Origin: an uncultured Ruminococcus sp.
GTDB lineage: Bacteria; Bacillota; Clostridia; Oscillospirales; Acutalibacteraceae
Length of the DNA: 9,014 bases
NCBI GenBank assembly: GCA_902802975.1
Contig: CADCOF010000223.1
Span: forward strand, 1 to 9,014
Direction: 5' to 3'
The notes beneath the pieces are model-generated. The model was not told where the DNA came from, did not search any database, and saw only the letters and a list, made by a program, of their open reading frames with translations. Positions 1-6,084 of the stretch are shown piece by piece. The position numbers and the translations under genes are program-made. The first letter of the stretch is position 1. The number at the start of each line of letters is the position of its first letter.

Positions 1-312
1 ATCGATTTCTACGTCGCTCTCGGTATCGATTTCTACGTCGCTCTCGGTATCGATTTCTACGTCGCTCTCGGTATCGATTTCTACGTCACTCTCGGTATCG
101 CTCTCAACGTCGCTTTCGGTATCGATTTCTACGTCGCTCTCGGTATCGCTCTCAACGTTACTCTCGGTATCGATTTCTACGTCGCTCTCGGTATCGCTCT
201 CAACGTCACTTTCGGTATCGATTTCTACGTCGCTTTCGGTATCGCTCTCAATTTCACTCTCGATGTCGCTTTCAATGTCACTTTCCGTGTTGCTTTCAAC
301 CTCAGCGTCACT
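1..312 (-). repeat. 24-bp in-frame minisatellite encoding acidic octapeptides
   Basis: About twelve to thirteen copies of a 24-bp unit lie head to tail from position 1, in frame with the CHAP gene. Two unit types occur: one encodes VEIDTESD, the other VESDTESD. Units at 1-72 are identical to each other. From 73 to 240 they differ by a few bases and alternate between types. From about 241 to 312 they decay into related ESD/ESE sequence. This gradient suggests recent expansion at the distal (C-terminal) side. Because 24 is a multiple of three, copy-number change would keep the frame. The array continues past the window edge, so the total copy number is unknown. Confidence 0.95.
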
Positions 313-906
313 CTCAACAGAAGGCTCGTCCTGACTCCCCATAATTGCCGCACCGGAATTATACGCAGGTGTAGCATAACCCATAATATCGCCGTATGAA
401 AGCGGATAGCTTACATTATAAACGGCTTCGCTGTAATTGCCCTCGATGGAGTAAACGTGACTGTTGTCGGAGCCTGTTACCAGACCCACATGATAGATGT
501 TGCCATAAGATGCATAGAAGATCAGGTCGCCGGCCTGCGGAGCATATGTTCCGGCATAGTGGAATCTTCCCTGCGAGATAAACCAATCGGCACCCGCCGA
601 ACAAAGTGCAAAGCGTGGGAACACGTCCGTGCTTACGCCCGCCTGATCTGCACACCATGAAACGAACATTGCGCACCAGTCGGAATACGGAAGACCATAC
701 CAATCACCGTACTTTGTGTATCCGTCAGCGCCCTCATAGTAGCCTACTTGATCGGCCGCAATGCTAACGATGTCGGAAGACTGATCACCCGAGGTATTCG
801 TGCTTTCAGGTGTAGCTAAAACCGAAAGACCCAAGGCGGAGATTGCCAATGCAGCGATCATAGACATACATGTCACTAATTTTAGTGTTTTACCGTTTTT
901 TACCAT
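1..906 (-). CDS. Secreted CHAP-domain peptidoglycan amidase/peptidase with acidic repeat tail (C-terminus cut by window edge)
   Basis: The reading frame stays open from position 906 to position 1, giving 302 residues with no stop, so the protein continues beyond the window. Residues 1-31 form a signal peptide: basic MVKNGKTLK, a hydrophobic core, then a likely cut near SVLA-TPES. Residues about 45-180 look like a CHAP (NlpC/P60-like cysteine peptidase/amidase) domain: DWCAMFVSW with candidate nucleophile Cys78, AGDLIF at 125-130, YHVGLV with candidate His139, and SIEGN at 153-157 with the polar third residue. CHAP enzymes cut peptidoglycan cross-links or the MurNAc-L-Ala bond; this one should act outside the cell. 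From about residue 197 the protein becomes an acidic repeat of VEIDTESD and VESDTESD units, about half Asp/Glu. It points away from the glycan genes and has its own upstream region. An upstream ATG at 918 is rejected because it falls inside the Shine-Dalgarno match. Cell-wall anchoring or a further domain cannot be judged from here. Confidence 0.88.
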   Translation of the reverse strand, partial: MVKNGKTLKLVTCMSMIAALAISALGLSVLATPESTNTSGDQSSDIVSIAADQVGYYEGADGYTKYGDWYGLPYSDWCAMFVSWCADQAGVSTDVFPRFALCSAGADWFISQGRFHYAGTYAPQAGDLIFYASYGNIYHVGLVTGSDNSHVYSIEGNYSEAVYNVSYPLSYGDIMGYATPAYNSGAAIMGSQDEPSVESDAEVESNTESDIESDIESEIESDTESDVEIDTESDVESDTESDVEIDTESNVESDTESDVEIDTESDVESDTESDVEIDTESDVEIDTESDVEIDTESDVEID

Positions 907-910
907 TGGT

Positions 911-923
911 ATCACCATCTTTC
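911..923 (-). promoter_or_regulatory. Ribosome binding site that decides the CHAP start
   Basis: On the minus strand the sequence AAAGATGGTGAT matches the full anti-Shine-Dalgarno complement AAAGGAGGTGAT at 10 of 12 bases. It ends four bases before the ATG at 906. The alternative ATG at 918-916 lies inside this match, so 906 is the better start. Confidence 0.6.
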
Positions 924-924
924 C

Positions 925-940
925 CGGAGCAGACGCTCCG
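925..940 (-). promoter_or_regulatory. Small perfect hairpin just upstream of the CHAP ribosome binding site
   Basis: CGGAGC and GCTCCG form a perfect 6-bp GC-rich stem around a 4-base loop, in the probable 5' leader of the CHAP gene and two bases from its ribosome binding site. It could stabilise the mRNA or affect access to the binding site; the role is inference. Confidence 0.5.
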
Positions 941-955
941 TATCTTTCGAGTATT

Positions 956-964
956 ATTTTACCA
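956..964 (-). promoter_or_regulatory. Possible extended -10 element for the CHAP gene
   Basis: The minus strand reads TGGTAAAAT, an extended -10 pattern (TGN plus TAAAAT), in an AT-rich stretch about 50 bases before the start codon. The six bases 17 upstream of it (TATCTA) are a poor -35. This is the best candidate I see but is weak on its own. Confidence 0.35.
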
Positions 965-1341
965 TATCAAGAAAAAAATAGATAGAGTTTTTCTGCACAA
1001 AAAAAATTACAGCTTCGTGTTTTTTGTACGGACAAAATCAAAGAAATGCCTTAACCATGCGGTTTTTGCTTGTAACTATTTTCAATAATGTAATTAATCA
1101 CGCTAAATTTTTACGTTTATCTAACAATTTATTCACATTGAGGTCGATGAATGTCAATGATAATTTTACAAATCATTCATAAATAATCGAAAAAATTTGT
1201 GCAAGTTTGATCAAATCTAATAAAATACAAACTTGATTGATAATTATTGTTAAATATGCACAAACAAGTATATGCGCTTTATCTTGCGGTTTGAAGTGTA
1301 AAAAGCAGCTCTTGGTTGTTGTAACGAAAACACGCATAAAA

Positions 1342-1362
1342 AATTGTGCAATATTCACAATT
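1342..1362. repeat. Inverted repeat AATTGTG/CACAATT
   Basis: A perfect 7-bp inverted repeat with a 7-base AT-rich spacer lies in the middle of the divergent spacer. The symmetry could suit an operator or a weak hairpin. It is far from both start codons and no regulator is encoded nearby, so its function is unknown. Confidence 0.4.
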
Positions 1363-1407
1363 GAAAATCGACTATTTGTTACATACAGTGGCAGACGTTG
1401 TCGTCGG

Positions 1408-1507
1408 GGACGGCTCCCAATATGCGCACAAACTCTCAGAAGCTCCGCCTGCTGATCGAGCTTAATCGAGCTTATACGGACGGCTCCCAATACGCGCACA
1501 AACTCTC
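1408..1507. repeat. Pair of 30-bp direct repeats with 70-bp period
   Basis: The 30-base segments at 1408-1437 and 1478-1507 both begin GGACGGCTCCCAAT and end GCGCACAAACTCTC. They differ at a single base (T versus C). Between them lies a 10-bp tandem duplication, ATCGAGCTTA, at 1455-1474. The repeat has no coding support; short open frames across it are incidental. It looks like two copies of a dispersed intergenic repeat, though only this pair is visible here. Confidence 0.85.
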
Positions 1508-1551
1508 TTTGAAAACATCAAACTATATAACCCGCGCCTAACAATAAAGGA

Positions 1552-1582
1552 GTCATGCCGGGCATGACGGGGCACGCGTGCC
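1552..1582. repeat. Two adjacent GC-rich palindromes
   Basis: GTCATGCC and GGCATGAC (1552-1568) form a perfect 8-bp inverted repeat around one base. Two bases later GGCACGCGTGCC (1571-1582) is a perfect 12-bp palindrome. Neither is followed by a T-run on either strand, so they do not look like ordinary terminators. A REP-like or mobile-repeat origin is inference. Confidence 0.8.
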
Positions 1583-1622
1583 AGGAAGCTACCATAACGA
1601 AAAATCAAACCGCGAACCGGGA

Positions 1623-1637
1623 GCGGCGACACGCCGC
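1623..1637. repeat. GC-only hairpin GCGGCG/CGCCGC
   Basis: A perfect 6-bp stem of G and C only, with a 3-base ACA loop, about 40 bases after the palindrome pair. It probably belongs to the same repeat cluster, because the local GC content is far above that of the flanking AT-rich spacer. Confidence 0.6.
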
Positions 1638-1713
1638 CGCCCGCCAATATATACACGGATTTGTGTTTTATGCGATAGGATTTGAATAAAAGTTACAAAT
1701 CGTCATATTCTGA

Positions 1714-1743
1714 TTGACATTACTAAATTCGGTATGCTATAAT
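1714..1743 (+). promoter_or_regulatory. Consensus sigma-A promoter for the dehydratase gene
   Basis: The -35 TTGACA (1714-1719) and the -10 TATAAT (1738-1743) both match the housekeeping consensus exactly, separated by 18 bases. A TG one base before the -10 makes it an extended -10. Transcription should start near 1750, leaving a leader of roughly 75 bases before the ATG at 1825. The promoter should be strong and largely constitutive unless the leader or an unseen factor controls it. It may also feed glmS by read-through, because no strong terminator lies between them. Confidence 0.85.
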
Positions 1744-1824
1744 TGGAACGTACATATCAATCGTTGTCAAAATGACAGCGGGTAATGCGAGTGATATCGA
1801 AAAAACTGTTTGAGGATTAAAACT

Positions 1825-3777
1825 ATGGAAAAGATGAATGTACGTAAAATAGTTTTAATGTTTGCCGACGCTTTTATAGTTTTGTTAAGCGGCGTACTGA
1901 CAAGCTTTTTGCTTTCATTCTTTTATTTTTGGACAAACCCGATGCTCGGCTATTCGCGGCAGAGCCTTATCATATACATGCTCATTAATGTGTTAATGTG
2001 TTTCTTTTCACTGTATGTTTTTGGAGCATATAATAAGCTGTGGCGGTATTTCGACGCAAAAGACTATTGGTCGTGCGTGTTCGGTATGCTTGTGGGCAAC
2101 GTTATTACAGTGCTGCTTGCGAATGCCTTCAACGCACAGCCGAAGTGGCAGTATATACTTATATCGTGTTTTGTCGGCACGGCGGGTATTATATTGTTTC
2201 GCTTTATTTTTCGTCAGACTTTTCTGACTATCGCCGTTGACGGCAAAAAATACCAGAAACAGCGAACCATGATCATTGGCGCAGGACAGGCGTGCCACAT
2301 GATTTTAAAGGAGATCAAAAACTCCTCGAACGACCCCAAGAACCCCGCCCATAAATATGAGCCTGTCTGTATTGTCGATGATGACCCCGACAAGCAGGGC
2401 ACAAGTATTATGGGTATTCCGATATGCGGTACAACGAATGAGATAGCCAAGTGGTGCCGCAAGGAAGCTGTGGATATGATAATTCTTGCGATACCGTCGC
2501 TTGATGACCAGAACAGAAAACGCATACTCAATATCGCATCCGAAACAAGCTGCAAAATAAAAATAATTCCATATCTTACAGATATGCTCACCGATGATAA
2601 CGCGAATGTTCAGATCATGTCGGCTGCACAGGATATCCGCATTGAAGACCTCCTCGGACGAGAGCCTGTTCGTTTCGACAGCAGCGACGTCAAGTCGTTT
2701 ATTTCCGGTAAAGTCTGTATGGTGACAGGCGGCGGCGGTTCTATCGGCAGTGAGCTTGTTCGCCAGATATCCAAGTATAAACCGAAACAGATCATCATAG
2801 TAGATATATATGAAAACAACGCATACGATATACAGCAGGAGCTGTATATGGATTACGGGCGTGACGAGCTGAATCTTGTAACGCTGATTGCCTCGGTTCG
2901 AGATTACGATAAAATGAACCTTATCTTTAAGACGTATCGGCCTGATATTGTTTTCCATGCAGCGGCGCATAAACATGTTCCGTTAATGGAGACTGTTCCG
3001 GAAGAGGCGGTCAAGAATAATATTTTCGGCACGTTCAACTGCGCCACGCTTGCGGAGTATTACGAAGTGGATAAATTTGTTATGATATCCACAGACAAGG
3101 CGGTCAACCCCACAAATGTAATGGGCGCGACAAAACGCTGCTGCGAGATGATAATCCAGTATATGGCGCAGAATTATACAAACACCGATTTTGTTACAAC
3201 GCGTTTCGGAAATGTTTTGGGCAGCAACGGTTCAGTTATACCGCTTTTTCGCAAGCAAATCGAGACCGGAAAGCCCGTTACCGTTACGCACCCCGATATT
3301 ATCCGCTATTTTATGACCATACCCGAGGCGGTGTCGCTCGTTCTTCAGGCGGGCGCGATGGCACACGGCGGCGAGATATTTGTGCTTGACATGGGCGAGC
3401 CGGTTAAGATTGTAACTTTGGCTGAGAACCTAATCAGAATGTATGGAAAAGTGCCGTATCAGGACGTTGAGATAAAATTTACAGGACTTCGCCCCGGTGA
3501 AAAGCTGTATGAGGAGCTGCTTCTCAATGAAGAAGGCTTGACAGAGACAGCCAATAAAAAGATATTTATAGGAAACCAGATAGAGATTACGCCTGAAAAA
3601 TTTATGGGACAGCTGCAGGAATTGAAAGAAGCGGCACTAAAGAATAACAGTGAATTGACGCTGAAGCTATTGGCGGAGATTGTGCCGACTTTCCATCATG
3701 AGTTAAATGTGGGCGGAAGTGCCAAATCTCAGGAAGAATCCCATAAGGCAAAGGTTGAGAAAAAAGTTAAAAGCTAA
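1825..3777 (+). CDS. Membrane-bound UDP-GlcNAc 4,6-dehydratase family protein (WbpM/CapD/PglF type)
   Basis: A 650-residue protein of the usual length for large membrane-bound nucleotide-sugar dehydratases. Four hydrophobic segments (about 10-34, 46-68, 84-101, 110-129) anchor it. A first nucleotide-binding domain follows, with IGAGQA at 151-156. The catalytic extended-SDR domain has TGGGGSIG (301-308), FHAAAHKHVPLME (377-389), STDKA (422-426), MGATK (433-437) and LRPGEKLYEELL (555-566). Met433 replaces the Tyr of the usual YxxxK, giving the Ser-Met-Lys triad known in this family. Family members convert UDP-GlcNAc to the 4-keto-6-deoxy sugar used for bacillosamine, QuiNAc or FucNAc in glycans; the exact substrate here is inferred. 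I chose ATG 1825 because GAGG at 1812-1815 sits nine bases upstream; an in-frame TTG at 1810 overlaps that site. The last codons (KVEKKVKS) lie in an A-rich repeat tract that continues past the stop. Confidence 0.93.
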   Translation: MEKMNVRKIVLMFADAFIVLLSGVLTSFLLSFFYFWTNPMLGYSRQSLIIYMLINVLMCFFSLYVFGAYNKLWRYFDAKDYWSCVFGMLVGNVITVLLANAFNAQPKWQYILISCFVGTAGIILFRFIFRQTFLTIAVDGKKYQKQRTMIIGAGQACHMILKEIKNSSNDPKNPAHKYEPVCIVDDDPDKQGTSIMGIPICGTTNEIAKWCRKEAVDMIILAIPSLDDQNRKRILNIASETSCKIKIIPYLTDMLTDDNANVQIMSAAQDIRIEDLLGREPVRFDSSDVKSFISGKVCMVTGGGGSIGSELVRQISKYKPKQIIIVDIYENNAYDIQQELYMDYGRDELNLVTLIASVRDYDKMNLIFKTYRPDIVFHAAAHKHVPLMETVPEEAVKNNIFGTFNCATLAEYYEVDKFVMISTDKAVNPTNVMGATKRCCEMIIQYMAQNYTNTDFVTTRFGNVLGSNGSVIPLFRKQIETGKPVTVTHPDIIRYFMTIPEAVSLVLQAGAMAHGGEIFVLDMGEPVKIVTLAENLIRMYGKVPYQDVEIKFTGLRPGEKLYEELLLNEEGLTETANKKIFIGNQIEITPEKFMGQLQELKEAALKNNSELTLKLLAEIVPTFHHELNVGGSAKSQEESHKAKVEKKVKS

Positions 3778-3892
3778 AAGTTAAAAGAGTGGAGAGTGGA
3801 GTTGTGTTGTGCGAAGCTTGAAGGGTAAAGTTAAGAGTTTTTAAGTGTGAAGTGTGGAGTTAAAAGTTTTTTAGTGTGGAGAGTGGAGTTAA
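3760..3892 (+). repeat. Purine-rich short tandem repeat tract
   Basis: The tract starts inside the last codons of the dehydratase with AAAAGTTAAAAG-type units, then changes to GTGGAGAGTGGAGTT-type units. The latter recur at about 3787-3806, 3849-3860 and 3873-3889. The plus strand is almost purely purine with interspersed T. Coding potential is absent. The same motif occurs near the right end of the window, so this is a dispersed repeat family and not a local accident. Confidence 0.8.
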
Positions 3893-3978
3893 TGCTCATC
3901 GTTGGTTCTTCACTCTCAAACGAATATTTTCGCATTACTATGATTTGTTGTTGTGCAATAAAGCTGCTTATTCCGCCT

Positions 3979-4062
3979 AATTGCGCATTGCGAATTGCGA
4001 ATTGCGAATTAACGAAAACCTTTCGGTTTTTACACAACTCCACCCTCCACTCTCAACTCTCC
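3979..4062 (-). repeat. Composite repeat, inverted copy A (heptamer array, hairpin, GTGGAG tract)
   Basis: In plus-strand order it has a GCGAATT heptamer array (3979-4010), then AAAACC-TTTC-GGTTTT (4015-4030, a 6-bp hairpin), then a pyrimidine tract (4031-4062) complementary to the GTGGAGAGTGGAGTT motif. Read on the minus strand it matches 8859-8946 with only about five or six differences by eye. Its end at 4031-4052 is also complementary to 3787-3808 at 20 of 22 positions, so the leader before glmS can form a long-range stem. Between the two arms, 3893-3978 is AT-rich. A TATGAT at 3939-3944 there is the only -10-like site I see, and it lacks a -35. Confidence 0.85.
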
Positions 4063-4073
4063 AAACTAATATA

Positions 4074-4079
4074 AGGAGG
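4074..4079 (+). promoter_or_regulatory. Ribosome binding site of glmS
   Basis: AGGAGG is a perfect Shine-Dalgarno core nine bases before the ATG at 4089. It settles the start over an in-frame upstream ATG at 3981 that lies within the repeat array. Confidence 0.9.
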
Positions 4080-4088
4080 ACTGCTTGT

Positions 4089-5918
4089 ATGTGTGGAATT
4101 GTAGGTTATGTAGGACACAGAGACTGCGCCGATGTGCTTGTCGGTGCTTTGACAAGATTAGAGTACAGAGGATATGACTCGGCAGGAATTGCAGTGTTTG
4201 AAGACGACAATATTTCCGTAGCAAAATCAAAAGGCAAACTAAAAGATTTGATTGATAAAATGGCGAGGGAGGGCAAGCCGAAGGGCGTTGCCGGAATAGG
4301 TCACACGCGCTGGGCGACTCACGGAGAGCCTTCCGATATCAATTCACACCCTCACAGCGGCGCAAGGGTAACGCTTGTTCACAACGGTATTATCGAAAAT
4401 TACAAGGAGCTGAAAGACTTCCTTATAAAGGACGGCAGGAGCTTTCTGAGCGATACGGATACCGAGGTAGTGGCGCAGCTGCTTGATCACTACTACAATT
4501 ACATTTCCGACCCGATTAAGGCTATTATCAGAACGACGCAGGATCTTCGCGGAAGTTTTGCATTGGGAATAGTTTTCAAGGATTTCCCGAATACCGTGTT
4601 TGCAGTGCGGCGTGAAAGTCCGCTGATCATCGGCGTAGGAAAAGACGAGAATTTTATCGCCTCCGATGTGCCCGCAATTATACAGTACACGAAGGATTAC
4701 TATTTGCTGGAACATGACGAGATCGCGGTTTTGTCTACAGACGGCGTGAAGGTTTACGACACGCATTATCAGCCGATAGTTAAGACCCTGAAAACAGCCG
4801 ACTGGGACGTTGACGCAGTGGGGAAGTGCGGATATCCTCATTACATGATCAAAGAGATAAACGAGCAGCCCACTGCGATAAAGAATACGGTTATGCCGAG
4901 AGTCAAAGATGGTATGCCGACGCTTGAGGAGTGCAATATTACTCCTGAGTCGCTTAGAAAGATCCGAAATATATTTATAGTCGCCTGCGGTTCTGCCATG
5001 CACTCCGGCATGGTCGGAAAATATGTCATGGAGAAAATTGCAAGAACGCATGTGACGGTTGATATAGCAAGCGAGTTCCGCTACAGAGACCCGATCATCG
5101 GCAAGGGCGACTTGATCATAATTGTGTCGCAGAGCGGAGAGACGGCAGACAGCCTGGCTGCTATGAGACTTGCAAAGCAAAAAGGCGCGGCTACACTGGC
5201 TATTGTAAACGCTATGGGCAGTACAATCGCAAGAGAGGCAGATATGCTGATCTACACACACGCAGGTCCGGAGATATCTGTAGCATCCACAAAGGCGTAC
5301 ATGGTGCAGCTTGCCGTAATGTATCTGTTTGCGTTTGAGCTTGCATACGCAAAGGGCGAAATTGACGAGGAAAAGTATAAATACTATACAGCAAAGCTCC
5401 TTGAAACGCCCGAGATGGTAAAAAAGACTATCGATGAGACAACCGAGATATCGCAGAAAATTTCAACTAAGCTTATTACAGCGGACAGTTTGCTTTATAT
5501 CGGCAGAGGGCTTGACTACGCGCTCAGTATGGAGGGCAGCCTGAAGCTCAAGGAGATATCATACATTCACTCCGAGAGCTATGCAGCAGGCGAGCTTAAG
5601 CATGGCACAATATCGCTTATCACAAATGGTATGCCAGTTATCGCAGTTGCAACGCAGTCGAATCTTTACGAGAAAACAGTTAGCAACATCAAGGAAGTGA
5701 AGGCGAGAGGCGCAAAGGTTATCATGATCTGCAAAGAAAACGACGAAGTCGCAGGCGACGCAGCGGACTATATTCTCAGAGTTCCCGAATTTGATGAACT
5801 GCTTTTGCCTATGCTTGTGTGTGTTCCTTTACAGCTCATTGCTTACTACACAGCCGTACAGCGCGGTAATGATGTAGATCAGCCGAGAAATCTTGCAAAG
5901 TCTGTAACGGTTGAGTAA
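4089..5918 (+). CDS. glmS: Glutamine-fructose-6-phosphate aminotransferase (isomerizing), GlmS
   Basis: A 609-residue cytoplasmic enzyme, full family length. It makes glucosamine-6-phosphate from fructose-6-phosphate and glutamine, the committed step to UDP-GlcNAc. The N-terminal class II glutaminase domain begins MCGIVGY, so Cys2 becomes the N-terminal nucleophile; RGYDSAG (27-33), GHTRWATHGEP (71-81) and SDTDTEV (121-127) are typical. Two SIS sugar-isomerase domains follow: CGSAMHSG (300-307), SQSGETAD (347-354), EISVASTKA (395-403), then GRG (472-474), KEISYIHSESYAAGELKHG (488-506) and the C-terminal DQPRNLAKSVTVE with Lys604. The start at 4089 is required by the catalytic Cys and by AGGAGG nine bases upstream. 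In many Firmicutes a glmS ribozyme precedes this gene, but here the leader is made of dispersed repeats and I see no ribozyme core. It lies between the dehydratase and the export operon, so it may supply UDP-GlcNAc for the same glycan. Confidence 0.98.
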   Translation: MCGIVGYVGHRDCADVLVGALTRLEYRGYDSAGIAVFEDDNISVAKSKGKLKDLIDKMAREGKPKGVAGIGHTRWATHGEPSDINSHPHSGARVTLVHNGIIENYKELKDFLIKDGRSFLSDTDTEVVAQLLDHYYNYISDPIKAIIRTTQDLRGSFALGIVFKDFPNTVFAVRRESPLIIGVGKDENFIASDVPAIIQYTKDYYLLEHDEIAVLSTDGVKVYDTHYQPIVKTLKTADWDVDAVGKCGYPHYMIKEINEQPTAIKNTVMPRVKDGMPTLEECNITPESLRKIRNIFIVACGSAMHSGMVGKYVMEKIARTHVTVDIASEFRYRDPIIGKGDLIIIVSQSGETADSLAAMRLAKQKGAATLAIVNAMGSTIAREADMLIYTHAGPEISVASTKAYMVQLAVMYLFAFELAYAKGEIDEEKYKYYTAKLLETPEMVKKTIDETTEISQKISTKLITADSLLYIGRGLDYALSMEGSLKLKEISYIHSESYAAGELKHGTISLITNGMPVIAVATQSNLYEKTVSNIKEVKARGAKVIMICKENDEVAGDAADYILRVPEFDELLLPMLVCVPLQLIAYYTAVQRGNDVDQPRNLAKSVTVE

Positions 5919-5945
5919 ATAGTTAGCGTAACTCACAGTATAAAG

Positions 5946-6000
5946 TTTTTCGCCCAGCCTTTTTTCAAAAAGGCTGGCGGGGTTCGGGGCAGAGCCCCGA
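5946..6000. repeat. Double-hairpin repeat element after glmS
   Basis: CCAGCCTTTTT and AAAAAGGCTGG (5954-5977) form a perfect 11-bp stem with a 2-base loop. Seven bases later TCGGGGC-AGA-GCCCCGA (5984-6000) forms a perfect 7-bp stem. Neither is followed by a T-run, so the pair is not a classical terminator, although it could slow RNA polymerase or protect the glmS mRNA 3' end. It resembles dispersed intergenic elements that I associate with gut clostridia; that link is recall, not shown here. Confidence 0.75.
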
Positions 6001-6025
6001 CAGAAGCAGCTGTAATTTATTAAGA

Positions 6026-6066
6026 AGTACTTAGCATTCGGCGGATGCTAAGTACTGAGGTTTTGT
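6026..6066 (+). terminator. Probable intrinsic terminator between glmS and the export operon
   Basis: AGTACTTAGCAT and ATGCTAAGTACT form a perfect 12-bp stem around a 7-base loop (6026-6056). GAGG and then TTTTGTT follow on the plus strand. The T-run starts four bases after the stem and is short, so termination may be partial. No clear promoter lies between this hairpin and the permease start, so read-through may be how the downstream operon is expressed. Confidence 0.55.
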
Positions 6067-6084
6067 TATAAAGGGAAGTGGTTA

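Larger units (their letters stand above)
941..1800. other. Divergent intergenic region, no convincing gene
   Basis: About 860 bases separate the divergent CHAP and dehydratase genes. The first 460 bases are AT-rich, with poly-A/T runs and no coding signal. Short open frames on both strands here lack ribosome binding sites and recognisable protein motifs. A small inverted repeat lies at 1342-1362. From about 1408 to 1640 the base composition turns GC-rich, with direct repeats and palindromes listed separately. The last 90 bases hold the dehydratase promoter and leader; the leader includes a weak 5-bp inverted repeat (TGTCA/TGACA) at 1765-1777. Confidence 0.75.

Noticed and set aside
1..300. 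CRISPR-like array at the left edge
   Set aside because: The 24-bp units are contiguous without spacers and in frame with the CHAP gene, so they are coding minisatellite repeats.
396..703. Small open frames on both strands over the CHAP domain
   Set aside because: The CHAP reading frame is continuous here with signal peptide, catalytic motifs and repeat tail; the others are off-frame shadows.
1173..1656. Short open frames on the minus strand across the divergent spacer
   Set aside because: They read through direct repeats and palindromes, producing the same RVCA-IGSRP string in two different frames. There is no ribosome binding site and no family resemblance.
2305..2976. 223-residue open frame on the minus strand
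   Set aside because: It is antisense to the conserved catalytic part of the dehydratase and shows no recognisable domain.
3981..4088. N-terminal extension of glmS from an upstream in-frame ATG
   Set aside because: The extension is encoded by the heptamer and pyrimidine repeats, and GlmS needs Cys directly after the initiator Met. AGGAGG before 4089 fixes the real start.
4344..5261. 305-residue open frame on the minus strand
   Set aside because: It lies wholly inside glmS, antisense to a fully conserved gene, and its composition (many Cys, His, Arg) is that of a shadow frame.
5954..5977. First hairpin after glmS as an intrinsic terminator
   Set aside because: The stem is long, but no T-run follows it on either strand; the T residues are inside the stem.
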